Below are positions 13,967 to 25,819 of a DNA stretch of 64,000 bases, in pieces. The number at the start of each line of letters is the position of its first letter. Position 1 is the stretch's first letter. Made by a program: the position numbers and the translations under genes. The notes under the pieces were generated by a model. The model did no database searches. It worked only from the letters and a program-made list of their open reading frames with translations, and was not told the DNA's origin. Source of the stretch: Myxocyprinus asiaticus (taxonomy: Eukaryota > Chordata > Actinopteri > Cypriniformes > Catostomidae); contig NC_059372.1 in NCBI RefSeq assembly GCF_019703515.2, forward strand, positions 16,405,492 through 16,469,491, in the 5' to 3' direction.

Positions 13967-16330
13967 TAAAGATTTAACATTTATGATTTTAAAGTTTGTA
14001 CCATAGTATATGCTCTGCATTTAAATTGTAAGGTTCCATGGTTTAAGCTAAGTTGCAGGATAGCCACCCCATGGTGCCCGAAAGACCAGTGACTTTGCTC
14101 TATGCATGTCTGTGCAAACAGTACAGCTACTAGCGATGATGTGTTGAGTACATCCACAATTTTTACAATTAGCCACCTGCTTGTTAGGAAGGGGTCTGCT
14201 CTCTGTGAAGCTCAGATGAGGTCAACACCACATACCCACACCTTTTTAAATCCTCCACACCACAGCAGTCAATTGCAGGAAGCTCACATTAGGGAATTGC
14301 CAATCAAAGTTGTCGGGCCCCAGGATGTTAATGGAAGCAGACGTAACAGGGAGGAAGCTAGACTCATGACGTTCATGCTAGATTTTCATATTGCTCTCCG
14401 ACAGCTTGACAGACTTGGAGCCCTGACTGCGGCCAATAAAGGTCACCTGTCATGCAGAGTTATATATGTCTGTTTGTGCAAATGTGCCAGAGAAGGAAAT
14501 TCCCCATATCAATCCGTATGCATGCCTGCCACTCTGGAGCACTGCCTTATAACCTCTTTGCCAAGCTTAGCCCTAACACATATGCATAGTTAGTCATTAA
14601 TACATCACTCATCGGTGGTCTGAAATTCATCCAAACATCTCTCTTTTCACCGAAGCTAAGAAACAAGCCTACTATTGTGGTTATTTCTTTTTTCAAATCA
14701 GGGTGTGAAACTGTCCATCAGTTCCAGTCCTACCTGCGATGATGGTGGTATGATTAGGACCTGGTTAAAAGATGTCCATTATTGAATTCCAGACATATCA
14801 ATGTGCATTAAGGTGGATAGTGGGACAAGATAAAGATTTTTCCCAAATGAGAGGTAAATAAAAGGCTTCCTGCAACTCGGCATCACCAGAGACCATCACA
14901 GTGTTAATGCTAAAGGCCGAACCTCATGGGAAGGGAGCGACCACCCTGTGAAAACATGCTGATGAGATTCACTCTCTCCTAACTCCACTGTCTGCTTTAT
15001 GAGTCAGGGGAAAAGAGGTATTTTTTAACCTTTGAAATTGTGAAACACTCTAAATCTGTGCAAACAATGTGGGAAAGTGATACCAAAGTCTGTTCAGAAT
15101 CCTTAATCTGCTCATTTTCTTGCATGTTGAACTTTTAAATCTCCCAAACTAATGATTTTCCTAATGCTTAATAATATAAGTAAGACTAATTAGAGAGGCT
15201 TATGTACCATTTGCTTTTCAAAAAATGTTAAAACAATAAAGAAAATTATACAGCACCAGTCCCGAAAGTCCTTTCTCATCAGCACCTTATGTGAAATGCA
15301 AATGTGAATGTATCCTTGCCATTATCAAGTCATTGTTATCTCATTAGCGAAATGGCAGGCAGTAATTCCTCAGTATATGAGTTTACTCTTTGTTGGAAAA
15401 ATCAGCTAGCTTATCTGCCGATTTGGTTGTGTTAATTTCCCAGCAACTGTTTTTATTATGTTTTGCTTGCAGAAAATTAAAATAGATTTATTCACTATAT
15501 TGATTTTTAAAGGAGCTCTTTTCCAATGCCTACTTGTACTCACTGGTCATTGCTGTGACTGCTATTAAAATGATATTCTGCACAACAGGTGTTAGAACTG
15601 TAGACAATACTTTACAGTAAATTAAGTGAAGCATTGACTAGGGAGTTCAGACATATAGGTCCACATAGAGACCTTTTTACTCCTCAGACCACAGAGTAGC
15701 CTTTTTAGATACCCCTTTTCCTATGGGATGAGGCCTGTTAATTGGCCGAGGTCAAAAAGCACTCAATTCGTGTAAAAGGGAACGCTTGTTCCTCCAGGAG
15801 CTTAGTAGAGAAGATCAATACAAAGGGAAGGTTGTAAATAAATGGGTCGTGAAAGCACCTGTGTTGGCAACAGAAGCAATCCAACCCCTGCCATAGTAAA
15901 ACGGCCCTACCAGAGTAATGTGCAGCCTTGAATGTCCTTACTCATGGTCAGGGAAAAGTTTGGCCTTGGTGTAAAGGATGTGGAGTGTGAGTTTTGTGGA
16001 TGTTGAAGGGGTGGAGAAGACTTGGGCGGATGCTGGAACTCTCTGCGGTGCATTCAGCAAGCATCTTTACTTTAGAGGGAGAAAGATCAAAGACAGGAGT
16101 TTAAAGAGATTGGGGGGGGGGGGGATTGGGGGTGCTTAAAATTCTCCATGTGGTTTTGGGAGTGATCCAGGTATACCACCAGTGTATTGATGTGGTATGC
16201 CGTTGTTCTTTTTGCTCTACCGTTATTATTTCCTCTCGTCCTGCTGAGCAGGTCATGCTTTATAAAGCAAGGTTTATCAAAGATGCAGCCTAAATTGCAG
16301 CTGATGCATCCTTCATCTTCTTTCTTCTAG
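13967..16330. other. Unique non-coding stretch
   Basis: A 163-codon open frame (14102-14593) shows no family resemblance and no splice signals. Its 14270-14470 part has a balanced composition that could reflect constraint. A G run lies at about 16115-16124. No other features. Confidence 0.35.
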
Positions 16331-16590
16331 GGTTATTATAGTTTAGAATTGTTTATTTTGTGTGCATGTCTAGTTTGTCCACTTAATGTAGTTTAGTTTT
16401 AGTTTAGTTTCAGTTGTTTCAAGTTTCAGACTGGTTTTGGTTTTTCAGTATACTGTATTTAGTGTTTATATCTATTTTATTTTAAATTTGTCCTCTCAAT
16501 GTAGTTTTGTTTTATTTTATTTTTTATTTATTTATTTTTTATTTAGATGTTTCTAGTTTCTCACTGGTTTTAGTTTTTTAGTATATTTAT

Positions 16591-19301
16591 TAGGGATGCA
16601 CGATATATCGGCGGCCGATATATTATTGGCTGATAACCGGGAAAATCTAAATATTATTATTGTGCCGATAATGGAATTACCACCGATATATTCACCGAAA
16701 ATATCAGTCTGTAATGTAACAGTCTGTTTGCTTGTGGACTGAGAATCTCTGACTGCCTGCAGGCAAAGACTCAGGTCTCAAGCAACAGTGCACGTGTGCA
16801 CACACAACGTGTCTGTGTGAGTGGAAGACAAGCTCATGTCGCTCTGTGAGGTTTATTTCAACATCTCTGCACCTTGTCACGTTATTTTGGGGCTGATTTT
16901 AGTCATCTGCTGTAAGTAACGATATGCCATTTCCCATATTCTGTTTGTTTTAAGAGGCAATAAATAAAATGCGACAAAAACATGTATGTATGTTAGTTGG
17001 GGCAATCATTTTTGCTTATTACTTATGAAACATAAACAAAATGTTGGAAATAGCACATTGTTACTTACAGAACAGCACTGCTATTAAAACAAGCCCAAAC
17101 ACAACCTAACATCAGTGCATAGATATAGAAATAATTCTCACAGAGTGACAAGAGATGGCTAAAAACACTAGTTTGTGAGTGAAACGAATGTGCTTGTAAT
17201 TTACAAGCTGAGACTTTTCTAAAGTTATGACTCATGACCAGTGTTCAGTGTAAGGGTTTTAAGGGATGACTCTTAATTTTTCAGTAATTTAATTACAGTT
17301 ACTTCTGATGTAATTGTGTTAAATACTGTATAGACTATAGAACAATTCTATATAAAACAATAGTGAATTTAAAATCGAAATGTAACGTCTAATGTTAAAA
17401 TGTATGTTTTCTAATTTAATGCAGCCCCCTTAAATTCTTTGGCCAGTTCATGAATGATTTATATGATTTATTTGAAAGAATTAAAAGAACAATTTCATGT
17501 CTATCCTTATATTTTTCATCTGGTCGAGGTTGATCAGTGTTCTAGAAAGTAATTAGTAATAAGTAATGCAATTATTTTTCAGACAGAGTAATTAGTACAG
17601 TAATCTAATTACACTGTAGAAGATGTAATTACTAGTTAACTTACCCAGCACTGCTCATGACTATTAGATCTGTATGATGTTACCTATTCCCACTATGATT
17701 GTTGTGTTCACATTTCAAAAGTTATACAGTGGTCACAGATGAGTGCTGAAACAAGCATCTGAATGGGACGTGCATAACCACATGCAAACACACACATAAT
17801 CGCACAAACCACCGCTGCACTCGCAGTCTGGCTGCTAGCATAAATTTTACACCATGTATACAGAGATTATGGTTTGTATTGTCTGTTTTACATGCCGTTT
17901 ATTTATCACCTCATTTTTGTTTAATGCATTATTACAGCTGTTTGAAGTTCATTATTTTCTCTGGCTGAGTTCGGAATGGCATACTACCTAAATAATCTTA
18001 CTACTTCTGCCATATGTGTCTATGGCAGAAATAGTATGAGTATTATGGTAGTATGCAATTCCGAACTCAGCCTCTCTGTCAACGAGTCATTAGGATTACC
18101 GTAAACACTTATATAAATGTGCACAATAACATTTATGCAAGTGTATTGTCATTTATTTGTCATTCAAATCAGCATTCATCTGTATTATAGGCACATTTCT
18201 GGTTTATGTTACATCCACCAAACTTTAAATGGCAGCAAGTCCAAATTCCAAGCTTTTAAGTGACACTGATTGATTTTTTTCAAATGAGTAGCTTTTCAGA
18301 ATCAGAATCAGAATTAGCTTTATTGCCAAGTATGCTTACACATACAAGGAATTTGTCTTGGTGACAGAAGCTTCCAGTGCACAAACAATACCGCAACAAG
18401 ATAATAATAAAAAAACACTTGAATAAAAATAAAAAGTGAATAGAAAATATAAGTATATAGAAATACACAGTAATATATATGTATGTACAATATACAAATA
18501 CAAATCTGTTATATTCAGATGCAAGGGAATGTATGGCAGAAGAGGTATGGTATGCTGGATAAATATAAATAGACTAAGCTGTGTATTGCACACAATTATT
18601 GCTCAATGGGGAAGTTTTAACTGTTCACGAGATGGATAGCCTGAGGGAAAAAAAAAACTGTTCCTGTGCCTGATGGTTCTGGTGCTCAGTGCTCTGTAGT
18701 GCCGTCCAGAATGCAACAGTTCAAAAAGGTAGTGGGCTGGGTGAGTGGGGTTCAGAGTGATTTTTCCAGCCCTTTTCCTCACTCTGGAAGTGTATAGTTC
18801 TTTAAGGGTGGGCAGGGGGCAACCAATAGTCCACTCAGCAGTCCAAACTGTCCTTTGTAGTCTTCTAATGTCCAGTTTCATAGCTGAACCAAACCAGACA
18901 GTTACTGAAGTGCAGAGGACAGACTCAATGACTGCTGAGTGGAACTGTATCAGCAGCTCCTGTGGCAGGTTGAACTTCCTCAGCAGGTGAAGGAAGTACA
19001 ACCTCTGCTGGGCCTTTTTCACAGTGGAGTCAATGTGGGTCTCCCACTTCAGGTTCTGTGAGATGGTAGTGCCCAGGAACCTGAATGACTCCACTGCTGC
19101 CACAGTGCTGTTTAGAATGGTGAGCGGGGTCAATGTTGGGGTGTTCCTCCTAAAGTCCACAATGAATTAGCTAGGAGGTCCAGGTTAAAGGGTAAAAAAA
19201 ATATTATTTTTTTAAATATCAGTTATCGATATTGGCCACAATGAGCTGTGAATTAGCGGTTATCGGTATCTGCCCAGAAATTCCATATCGGTGCATCCCT
19301 A
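16591..19301. mobile_element. hAT-like element, middle layer of the nest
   Basis: The ends are inverted, tagggatgcac on the left and gtgcatccct(a) on the right, with tatcgg/ccgata-rich subterminal DNA. Flanking octamers atatttat (16583-16590) and atatttag (19302-19309) match at 7 of 8 positions, as expected for an aged hAT target duplication. The interior holds a LINE insertion (18296-19195) and no transposase frame. A similar right terminus is seen at 60331-60339. Confidence 0.7.
18296..19195 (-). pseudogene. 5'-truncated LINE (C-terminal reverse transcriptase and 3' UTR)
   Basis: On the minus strand an open frame of 185 codons (19160 down to 18603) reads as the C-terminal part of a fish non-LTR reverse transcriptase protein: VDFRRNTPTLTPLTILNS near its start, ESFRFLGTTISQNLKWETHI next, then KKAQQRLYFLHLLRKF, VTVWFGSA and RHRNSFFFPSG. 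It then continues into a 3' UTR ending with tandem attctg units at about 18297-18314. The core polymerase domain is absent, which is usual 5' truncation. A T-run frameshift near the end breaks the last residues. The clade (L2, CR1 or Rex1-like) is not resolved. It is inserted inside the hAT-like element. Confidence 0.8.
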
Positions 19302-19590
19302 ATATTTAGTTATTTTAACGTTTGTGTTTAACAATGCTACATTTTTCAGGGCCATCTATTTTCATTGCTATCTAGTGACTTTTTAATGTTTAATGTGGGT
19401 GGTTTGTAAAGGTTTCACATTTTATAATATACTGTGTATCAAAATGTTTTTATTTTAGTTTGCTTAGTTTTCAAGTAACAAAATTTATTTTAATTTAGTT
19501 TCAGTTTTTCCAGTTTTGTTTTTATTTCAGGTAATAGAAATGTTTGCATTTAGTTTTCATTATAGTTTTCACTACCGATAATAACACTCC

Positions 19591-20102
19591 ATAATGACTG
19601 TGCTTTTGTTCAGTTTATGCTGGGTCTTCCCCATGGTGGCTCATGCTTCAATAGGTGAAATGATCTCAGAGAGGGATATACTGTATGAGCAAGACATTAT
19701 TTCCCCTAATAGTGCTGATAGTGCTACATCTTGATGTGCTGCTACAAGATCCTTTTAGTATCCAAAGTGAATTTTGCCTCATTTGCAATATCGTAATCAT
19801 AAGGCTTGATCAGGCACCGTTTATGCAAACAACCCACAGTTACCCCCCTGCGAATGACTGCTGTTGTCTCTTTTCACCCCTTAGAATGACAAAAATCAAT
19901 GCGACAGCTATCTCTAAGGCCTGTGTTATCTAAGAAAAGCCGTTCTTTCTGGGTCAGAGGTGGAGTGTTATTTAAAGCTTATAATAAACACACAATGGCT
20001 TATTCAGTTCCAGTCACTGATAGGCATTTAATGAGACCTTTTTGACTCTGTGTCCATGATAAGTAGTCAGCAAGCTTGTAGAATATGTTTTCTCCAGGCA
20101 CT

Positions 20103-20141
<39 letters not shown>

Positions 20142-21404
20142 TTGTTTGTCTTAATTACCTGTCATTTGTGCCACATGCTGAATGTTGGCTGCACAGAGTC
20201 TGACATGTGTAGTCGGCTGGGATCCAGAAGGTTGCCATGGCGAGGCAAGACTGGAGAGTGGTTCATTAATGACTCTCTTAGCACTGCCACCTGCGGTACC
20301 TGATTGGGTTAAGCTTTAGTACCTCAATTATGAAACAAAACAAACAAAAATTAAAAAATACTAAAGAACAAAAGAGGGAAAGATAGTTATCTTGTATAAA
20401 TTCTATACTATTATATGTTAACTGTGCCCCCCCCCCCCCAAGTAATTCCTTCACATGCAATCCTCATTCAATTGGCAGAAAAACTTGCACCCTCAAAGGG
20501 TGTTATACCTTACATATAATGTATGTGTGTGTGTGTATATATATATAAGTAAATAAATAATTCATGACAACGTTTCTCAGCTAATCAGTGGGCACTATTA
20601 CTATCATCAATATTACTCATTCTTAAGGTCCCAATATACTTCTGGAGAAGTTCATCATTGTTCTTTGTTCAGAGTCAAAAAGAAGTTCTAAACAGCTGAG
20701 CAATGGTATACTATTTGTGAACATTCAGACACTTGCTTCATCACTGTGGGAGATGTTTAAAGGAACGTTTAAAAATCTGGACACTACATTTAAAACCTAA
20801 ACTAATGTCACATTAAAATGTTATCAATGACTTGATGCCTCATTCTATGAGTAGAATTCACATGAGGTCAATAAAAGAAGCTGTTTTAACCACTTGATAA
20901 TGATTTAAAGTAATACATATGCAGCAGAAGAATTTTAATTTGTGTTGTTTACATTCTGAATTCATGGAGCTATTGAGCTAACACGCTATACACGGCTATA
21001 ATATGCACCAATTACACTCTGTTATTGTAAATTATGATGACATAGATAATACTGCAAATATGGATGTATAAAAAAGTGTTAATGTTTAGAAAACAGTCAA
21101 AAGAATGGTGCTAGGCATACCTTACTATGGACAAATATGTGAATGGCTTTCGCTGCAGATGAGTGAATAGGCACTTGAGAGTATTTGAGTAGATTTGATT
21201 CCTTTTGTAGACTAATTAAACAAAAAAAAAAATAGCATGACATGACCTTGGAAAATGTTTCTTCATGAACGATAGTACAGATCAGTACTCTGCATGCTGG
21301 TGTGTTCATGTTAACTAATCTTTACTAACTGAGCAATGTAAACAAAGTAGGTGGAGCTTCAGGTCACAGATACCAATGACATGGACCAATCAAGATTACT
21401 TGAA
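19591..21404. other. Unique non-coding stretch with simple repeats
   Basis: It contains a (TG)n run at about 20107-20138, a C run at about 20428-20439 and a short gt/at run near 20524-20546. No gene or transposon end seen. Confidence 0.4.
20107..20138. repeat. (TG)n microsatellite
   Basis: About sixteen uninterrupted TG dinucleotides. Confidence 0.9.
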
Positions 21405-21562
21405 TGACAGAGTTAGTGGAGAGGAGACAGGAAATGACAGGGGAGAAGAGTGGGAATGGGATCAGGAAACAACCTCACAAGCTGGGACTTGAACTCAGGT
21501 CACCCGCAATGCATCAGCACCATATGTCATGAGCACAACCCGATAGGCTACAGCTCTGACGA
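21405..21562 (-). repeat. Probable tRNA-derived SINE
   Basis: Read on the minus strand, the block starts with gctgtagcctatcggg, which resembles a pol III A box. About 50 bases later comes cctgagttcaagtccc, a good B box (consensus ggttcgantcc). A tRNA-unrelated body follows (gtttcctgatcccattccc, tttcctgtctcc). This order and spacing are those of a tRNA-derived SINE head and body. It is not a tRNA gene, because no acceptor or anticodon stem can be drawn. The tail end is not clear. Confidence 0.55.
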
Positions 21563-22005
21563 GACAACACTCTTTTTATGCACATTCTAACTCACTATCA
21601 TCCAGAGATGGATCTGTTCCAGTCTCAGCCCTCACCTCTTTGATTGAGTGTACTGAGAGCTCCAATATACAAAAAGCCATCCAAATCCAAGGCCAGCAGC
21701 TCCTATCTTTGAACTGCCAAATTTTTACCTGGGGCCACAATTTTGACTTACTCCTACAGCCCGGGCATACTTGAAGGACTGACGGCTAGAAGATTTTTTA
21801 ACGTTTTCCAGAAAAGGTTTGACCACAGTGGTATTTCTGAACAAGGTGGCTTGTCCATGGAGAGACTTGGCTGCCCTGGTCAAGAGAACGATTTATCGAA
21901 GTAAGGAGATGGCAGAGATTGATCAGAAGAGCTTGACTTAGCAGATAAAGCAGTGGCCTTGCACTGTTGATTCAGTGGTGCAGGAATGTTTGTGTACAGC
22001 CACAC
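21563..22005. other. No feature recognised
   Basis: Between a SINE and a dispersed repeat; no coding or RNA signal I can support. Confidence 0.35.
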
Positions 22006-22768
22006 AGGTAAAAGAAAATTCTGTCATAATTTATTCTCCCTCAAAACCTGTATGACTTTCTTTGGTGGATGACAGAAAAGAGATGACTCACATCTGATTG
22101 ACAGCCTCATTTTCTTTCATTGCATCCTTATTCCATACAATAAAAGTGAATAGTGACTGAGGCTATCATTGTACCTAACATCTCCTTTTGTGTTCCATGA
22201 AGAACATCATACAGGTTTGGAACAACATTAGTGTGAGAAAATTACAGTTTTTAAATTTTGGTGTGAACTATTGTGCCCTTCGAGTGTAGTCGGAAATACC
22301 GTAATTACGAGTTCCGAGCACATGTATGACAAAGTGAAGTCTTATTTACAAGTAAGAAACTTGGAATTCTAGATGATACCCAAGTTACCGAGTTGGGACA
22401 TTGGAAGGGCGTCTCGACATAAAAGATGATAAAAACCAATGATTTTGCCAAATTATTTCATATTCTTTATTTCAATAATATGAATTTGTTATACAGTATA
22501 TAACAGTCAACTAATAATTCACCCTTTGCGGGTTGTTTTAAGCAAATTAATTAATATTTTAGACACCATGCATATGTCTTGTATAGTTGATGCAGGTTTA
22601 TTGACTTTACTGAATTGGCTTTTGCCGTCGTTCATTGTGTATTTGTTTAAGTTTGGCTTCTTCCATATTTTGTTTCCCACTTGAATGCATGACATGTTGT
22701 AAAAACGAATGCCCAACTCGGAGGTACGAGCTTCCCAGTTCCACTTGAAGGCAGCATATCCCTTTAAT
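22006..22768. repeat. Dispersed aaagggatagttcac-type repeat, interrupted
   Basis: The left part carries ctgtcataatttattctcc, tgtatgactttctt and gtgaatagtgactgaggct. The right end is split: gtgtgaactat before the insertion and atccctttaatg after it. Same family as 287-778, 50471-50625 and 53847-54606. The insertion is the MITE at 22272-22756. Confidence 0.6.
22272..22756. mobile_element. Harbinger-type MITE inserted in another repeat
   Basis: A 485-bp element with inverted ends, tgtgcccttcgagtg on the left against tgctgccttcaagtg (complement of the right end). The 3-bp direct repeat tat flanks it (22269-22271 and 22757-22759). The host repeat reads continuously as gaactat|ccc once the element is removed, which confirms the boundaries. 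A 3-bp duplication and the TGCTG-like end link it to the element at 28894-29427. No coding capacity, so non-autonomous. Confidence 0.7.
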
Positions 22769-23877
22769 GAGAAATCTCTTTTAGATGTTGGCCAGTTTTC
22801 ACACTCCCCTCCCTTTTCCTGTCATGATGGTTTCTTGCTGCGTACTAGATCCATGACATGCACCCAAATCACTCTTTGTGGGCTTCCTTATAGATCCAAC
22901 CAATCTGACCAGCTGCAACCACTGTAAAGTTTTGCGACGAGGATCATTTCCCCAGACAGTTGAATGGTACCTGAACACTGTGTACTTCCTTTTACAAGCC
23001 CAGTTAAGAGTAACAACAGCGTCTCTTCCACATCAAAAAACCAACTGAAAATGTGCTGCTAAGTGTTTTTCCCGGGCTGACTGAAGTGTGTTAAATAAGA
23101 ACTATTCTTTCTCTGGAGAGACAGGTAAAACTTGCCCAGGCACACATGCAAACACACACACATGACCGCCTCGACTCTCCTGTACTGATTGTGAGGGTGG
23201 CAATGGTCTGGAAAGCAGACATATCTGGTGTCGAAATTGAATCTGGTCCTACGTTTGCGAGGGAAAATCCAAAGTGACAGAAAAGCAGATAATAGGTTTG
23301 CTGTAGCTTCACGCCTGAATGTATGTCCACACTGGGCAATTTCTAAAACAATGCAGTGCTTGACGTTTTTATGACAGCCTGTTTTATTGTACTTTTCCCA
23401 TTACGCTCATATGCACTATACACTTCAGTCAGACATCTCCAAAGCGTTCAGTTATCTTAACTCCCCCTCTCCTCCAGCACGAGCGAATCTCATCAGTCCT
23501 CTTTTCTCTGACTCCTCTCTTTCCCCTGATACCCACCCGTTACTTCCTCCACTTTCATTTCCGACATCCGTGCACTTTTCTGTCCTTTGCTTTTGAGCTC
23601 CCCTCATAACTTTTACTTCCTTCTATTAATGTCCCCCTTTTTCCTTTCCACGGCTGCATTTTCTCTTTCTCTCTAAAATGTTTTTTGAGCCTCTCCCTTT
23701 TTACTTCCTCTCTCATTACTTCCTCTTTGCTTATCTCCCTTGTGTTCTCTCTCTTTTACGCTGTCTGTTTCTCTCCATCTCCCTCTCACTCTCCATCTTT
23801 TCCCCCTCTCTCTGAAGGTGACCTTGAAGTTTTTCCTCCGCTCTGTTTTCAGACACAAAGCACTATTTCTCACTCTC

Positions 23878-23933
<56 letters not shown>

Positions 23934-25303
23934 TTCTTCACTCATCCTGTAATGCCCCCACTCATGTTTCAGCCCCATTGGCTTTTAAAACTGCAGAAAT
24001 ACATTCGAAATATGATTCATTACATCTCAATCTGATAATAGCATATCAAACCCGAAAGTTTATCTTCTCTTTGTTTTATAATGAGAAGGAGTAGATGTAT
24101 CAGTGGAAATCACATAAGCCTTCAACTCACCTTGTAATTCAGACACTTAATGAAATATTCAGACATTAAATGAAGGCCAGTGTTTTTAGTTACAGTACAA
24201 ATAATTAAAAAAACAAAACGTTTATTTTGTAATAATGACTTGCTGACAGAATTTATCCATCTTTTACGAATACTTTCAAAATAAATAGGTATGCGCATGA
24301 AATATTGATTTGACTTAAATTCGTTGTATTATGTGAGAAGTTTAATATGAGACATGAAAGGCGGGCAATTAAATTTTAGCAGTTATTATACAAATGTATT
24401 TGTTTGCCAATGAATGTTGCAATTGACCAAGCAGAAAAATGTATTCTGAATTATCTTATGCTGCGATTGACCAATCAGAATAAAGTATTCAAGAAAGCTG
24501 CGTAATAACATTTGATGCACAAGGCCTACAAACTAACTTTATCAGCCTCTCATGTTTATTAGAGCTGGCACTCCATGTCTTTAATTTCCTTCGTTATGGG
24601 TAATGTGATTGTTATTCACTGAAAATAAAAACTAATTGAACTCTGTTACTGAATCAGGGGCGATTAATTTAGCATCACCTGTGTCTGGTGTGATATACAA
24701 AGACAGGCTTTTAATGTGAATCGTTTTGTTGAACATTATAAATTTATCAGGTTACTCAGTTCCCCCATTTGCTGCTAAAAACAGAACAAATAACAATGTT
24801 TATCAGTGTATATAGTTAATGGTTATCTTGGCATCTTGCTTTTCTACTTTAGTGGAGCTCATAAATAATAGCCTCTTATAAAAGGTCATCCCTCCATTGT
24901 TCTCAAATGAAAGTAGAGAACATGTTTGTTGCTCAGTGTCAGATGGCAACACCCAAGAGCATATTTTTGCATATTCTAATGAACATTAGCAAGCTAGATG
25001 TAAAAGGTACAAGTAAAAGAATGAAATCATACCAAGGTATGAGTGGGACTTCAGTGTTATTACACGGCTAAGTAATTAGAAAGACTACTGTTTTTTTTTT
25101 TCCTGTCTCTCATTTCTGTTTCCTTCTCTTTTTTCATGATAAACCAAGTCAATGACAGCCCTAGCATAAACTATTGGTTTATATCTTCCTCTTATGTCTG
25201 TTTAATTGGTTTATTAACTCAAATAAACTGGTTTCGCTTTTGAATTGTTCTTTAAAAAGAACTACGAGGTCTATCATCAGTGATGGGTTACAGAGGCAAA
25301 ACC
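22769..25303. other. Unique non-coding stretch with pyrimidine-rich tract
   Basis: From about 23460 to 23930 the plus strand is strongly pyrimidine-rich and ends in a (CT)n run. Long open frames there (101, 116 and 70 codons) are low-complexity and occur on both strands, so they are not genes. Confidence 0.45.
23880..23930. repeat. (CT)n microsatellite
   Basis: About 25 CT dinucleotides with one early interruption. Confidence 0.9.
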
Positions 25304-25305
25304 TA

Positions 25306-25817
25306 CACTCACTGAGAACTTTAGTAGGAACACTATGGTTCTAATAAAGTGCCCTACATGGTCTTCTGCTGTCATAGCCCATCCACCTCAAGGTTCGACA
25401 TGTTGTGCATTCTGAGATGCTATTCTGCTTACTACAATTGTACAGAGTGGCTATCTGAGTTACCATAACCTCAAACAAGTCTGGCCATTCTCCATTGTCT
25501 TCTCTCATTAACAAAACATTTCCATCTGCAGAACTGCCGCTCACTAGATGTTTTTTGTTTTTGGCACCATTCTGAGAAAACTCTAGAGACTGTTGTGTGT
25601 GAAAATCCCAAGCAATCAGCCTGTCTGGTCTAACAATCATACCATGGTTGAAATCACTGAGATCACATTTTTTTCCCCATTCTGATGGTTAATGTGAACA
25701 ATAACTGAAGCTCCTGACCCATATCTGCATGATTATATGCATTGCACTGCTGCCACACATTTGGCTGATTAGATAATTGCATGAATAAGTAGGTGTACAG
25801 GTACAAATCAGTGAGTG
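25306..25817 (-). mobile_element. Tc1-derived non-autonomous element, copy 2
   Basis: Ends cactcactgaga and cagtgagtg are inverted and flanked by TA on both sides (25304-25305, 25818-25819). The minus strand encodes degraded N-terminal transposase text including TQIATLYNCSKQNSISE and RTLRWMGYDSRRP. These belong to the second half of the paired-type DNA-binding region. No DDE catalytic domain. The right terminal repeat has lost about 16 bp inside. Same deletion derivative as 11867 and 44757. Confidence 0.75.
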
Positions 25818-25819
25818 TA

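Larger units (their letters stand above)
16331..19590. mobile_element. AT-rich non-autonomous element, outermost layer of a three-level nest
   Basis: The left part opens with ggttattatagttt and is full of ttagtttagttt words. The right part ends tttcattatagttttc ... gataataac. The element at 46316-47941 has the same organisation and ends (caaggttat...ataaccttg), so this is a family. It is split by the hAT-like element at 16591-19301. Class not determined; no coding capacity. Confidence 0.55.

Noticed and set aside
14102..14593. 163-codon open frame on the plus strand
   Set aside because: No family resemblance, no splice signals and no Kozak-type support; likely chance in a less AT-rich patch.
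21405..21562. tRNA gene
   Set aside because: A- and B-box-like words are present, but no cloverleaf with acceptor and anticodon stems forms; fits a SINE. The same holds for 30520-30695.
23673..24035. Open frames of 70-116 codons on both strands
   Set aside because: Produced by pyrimidine-rich DNA and a (CT)n microsatellite; low-complexity Ser/Leu or Arg/Glu text on opposite strands.
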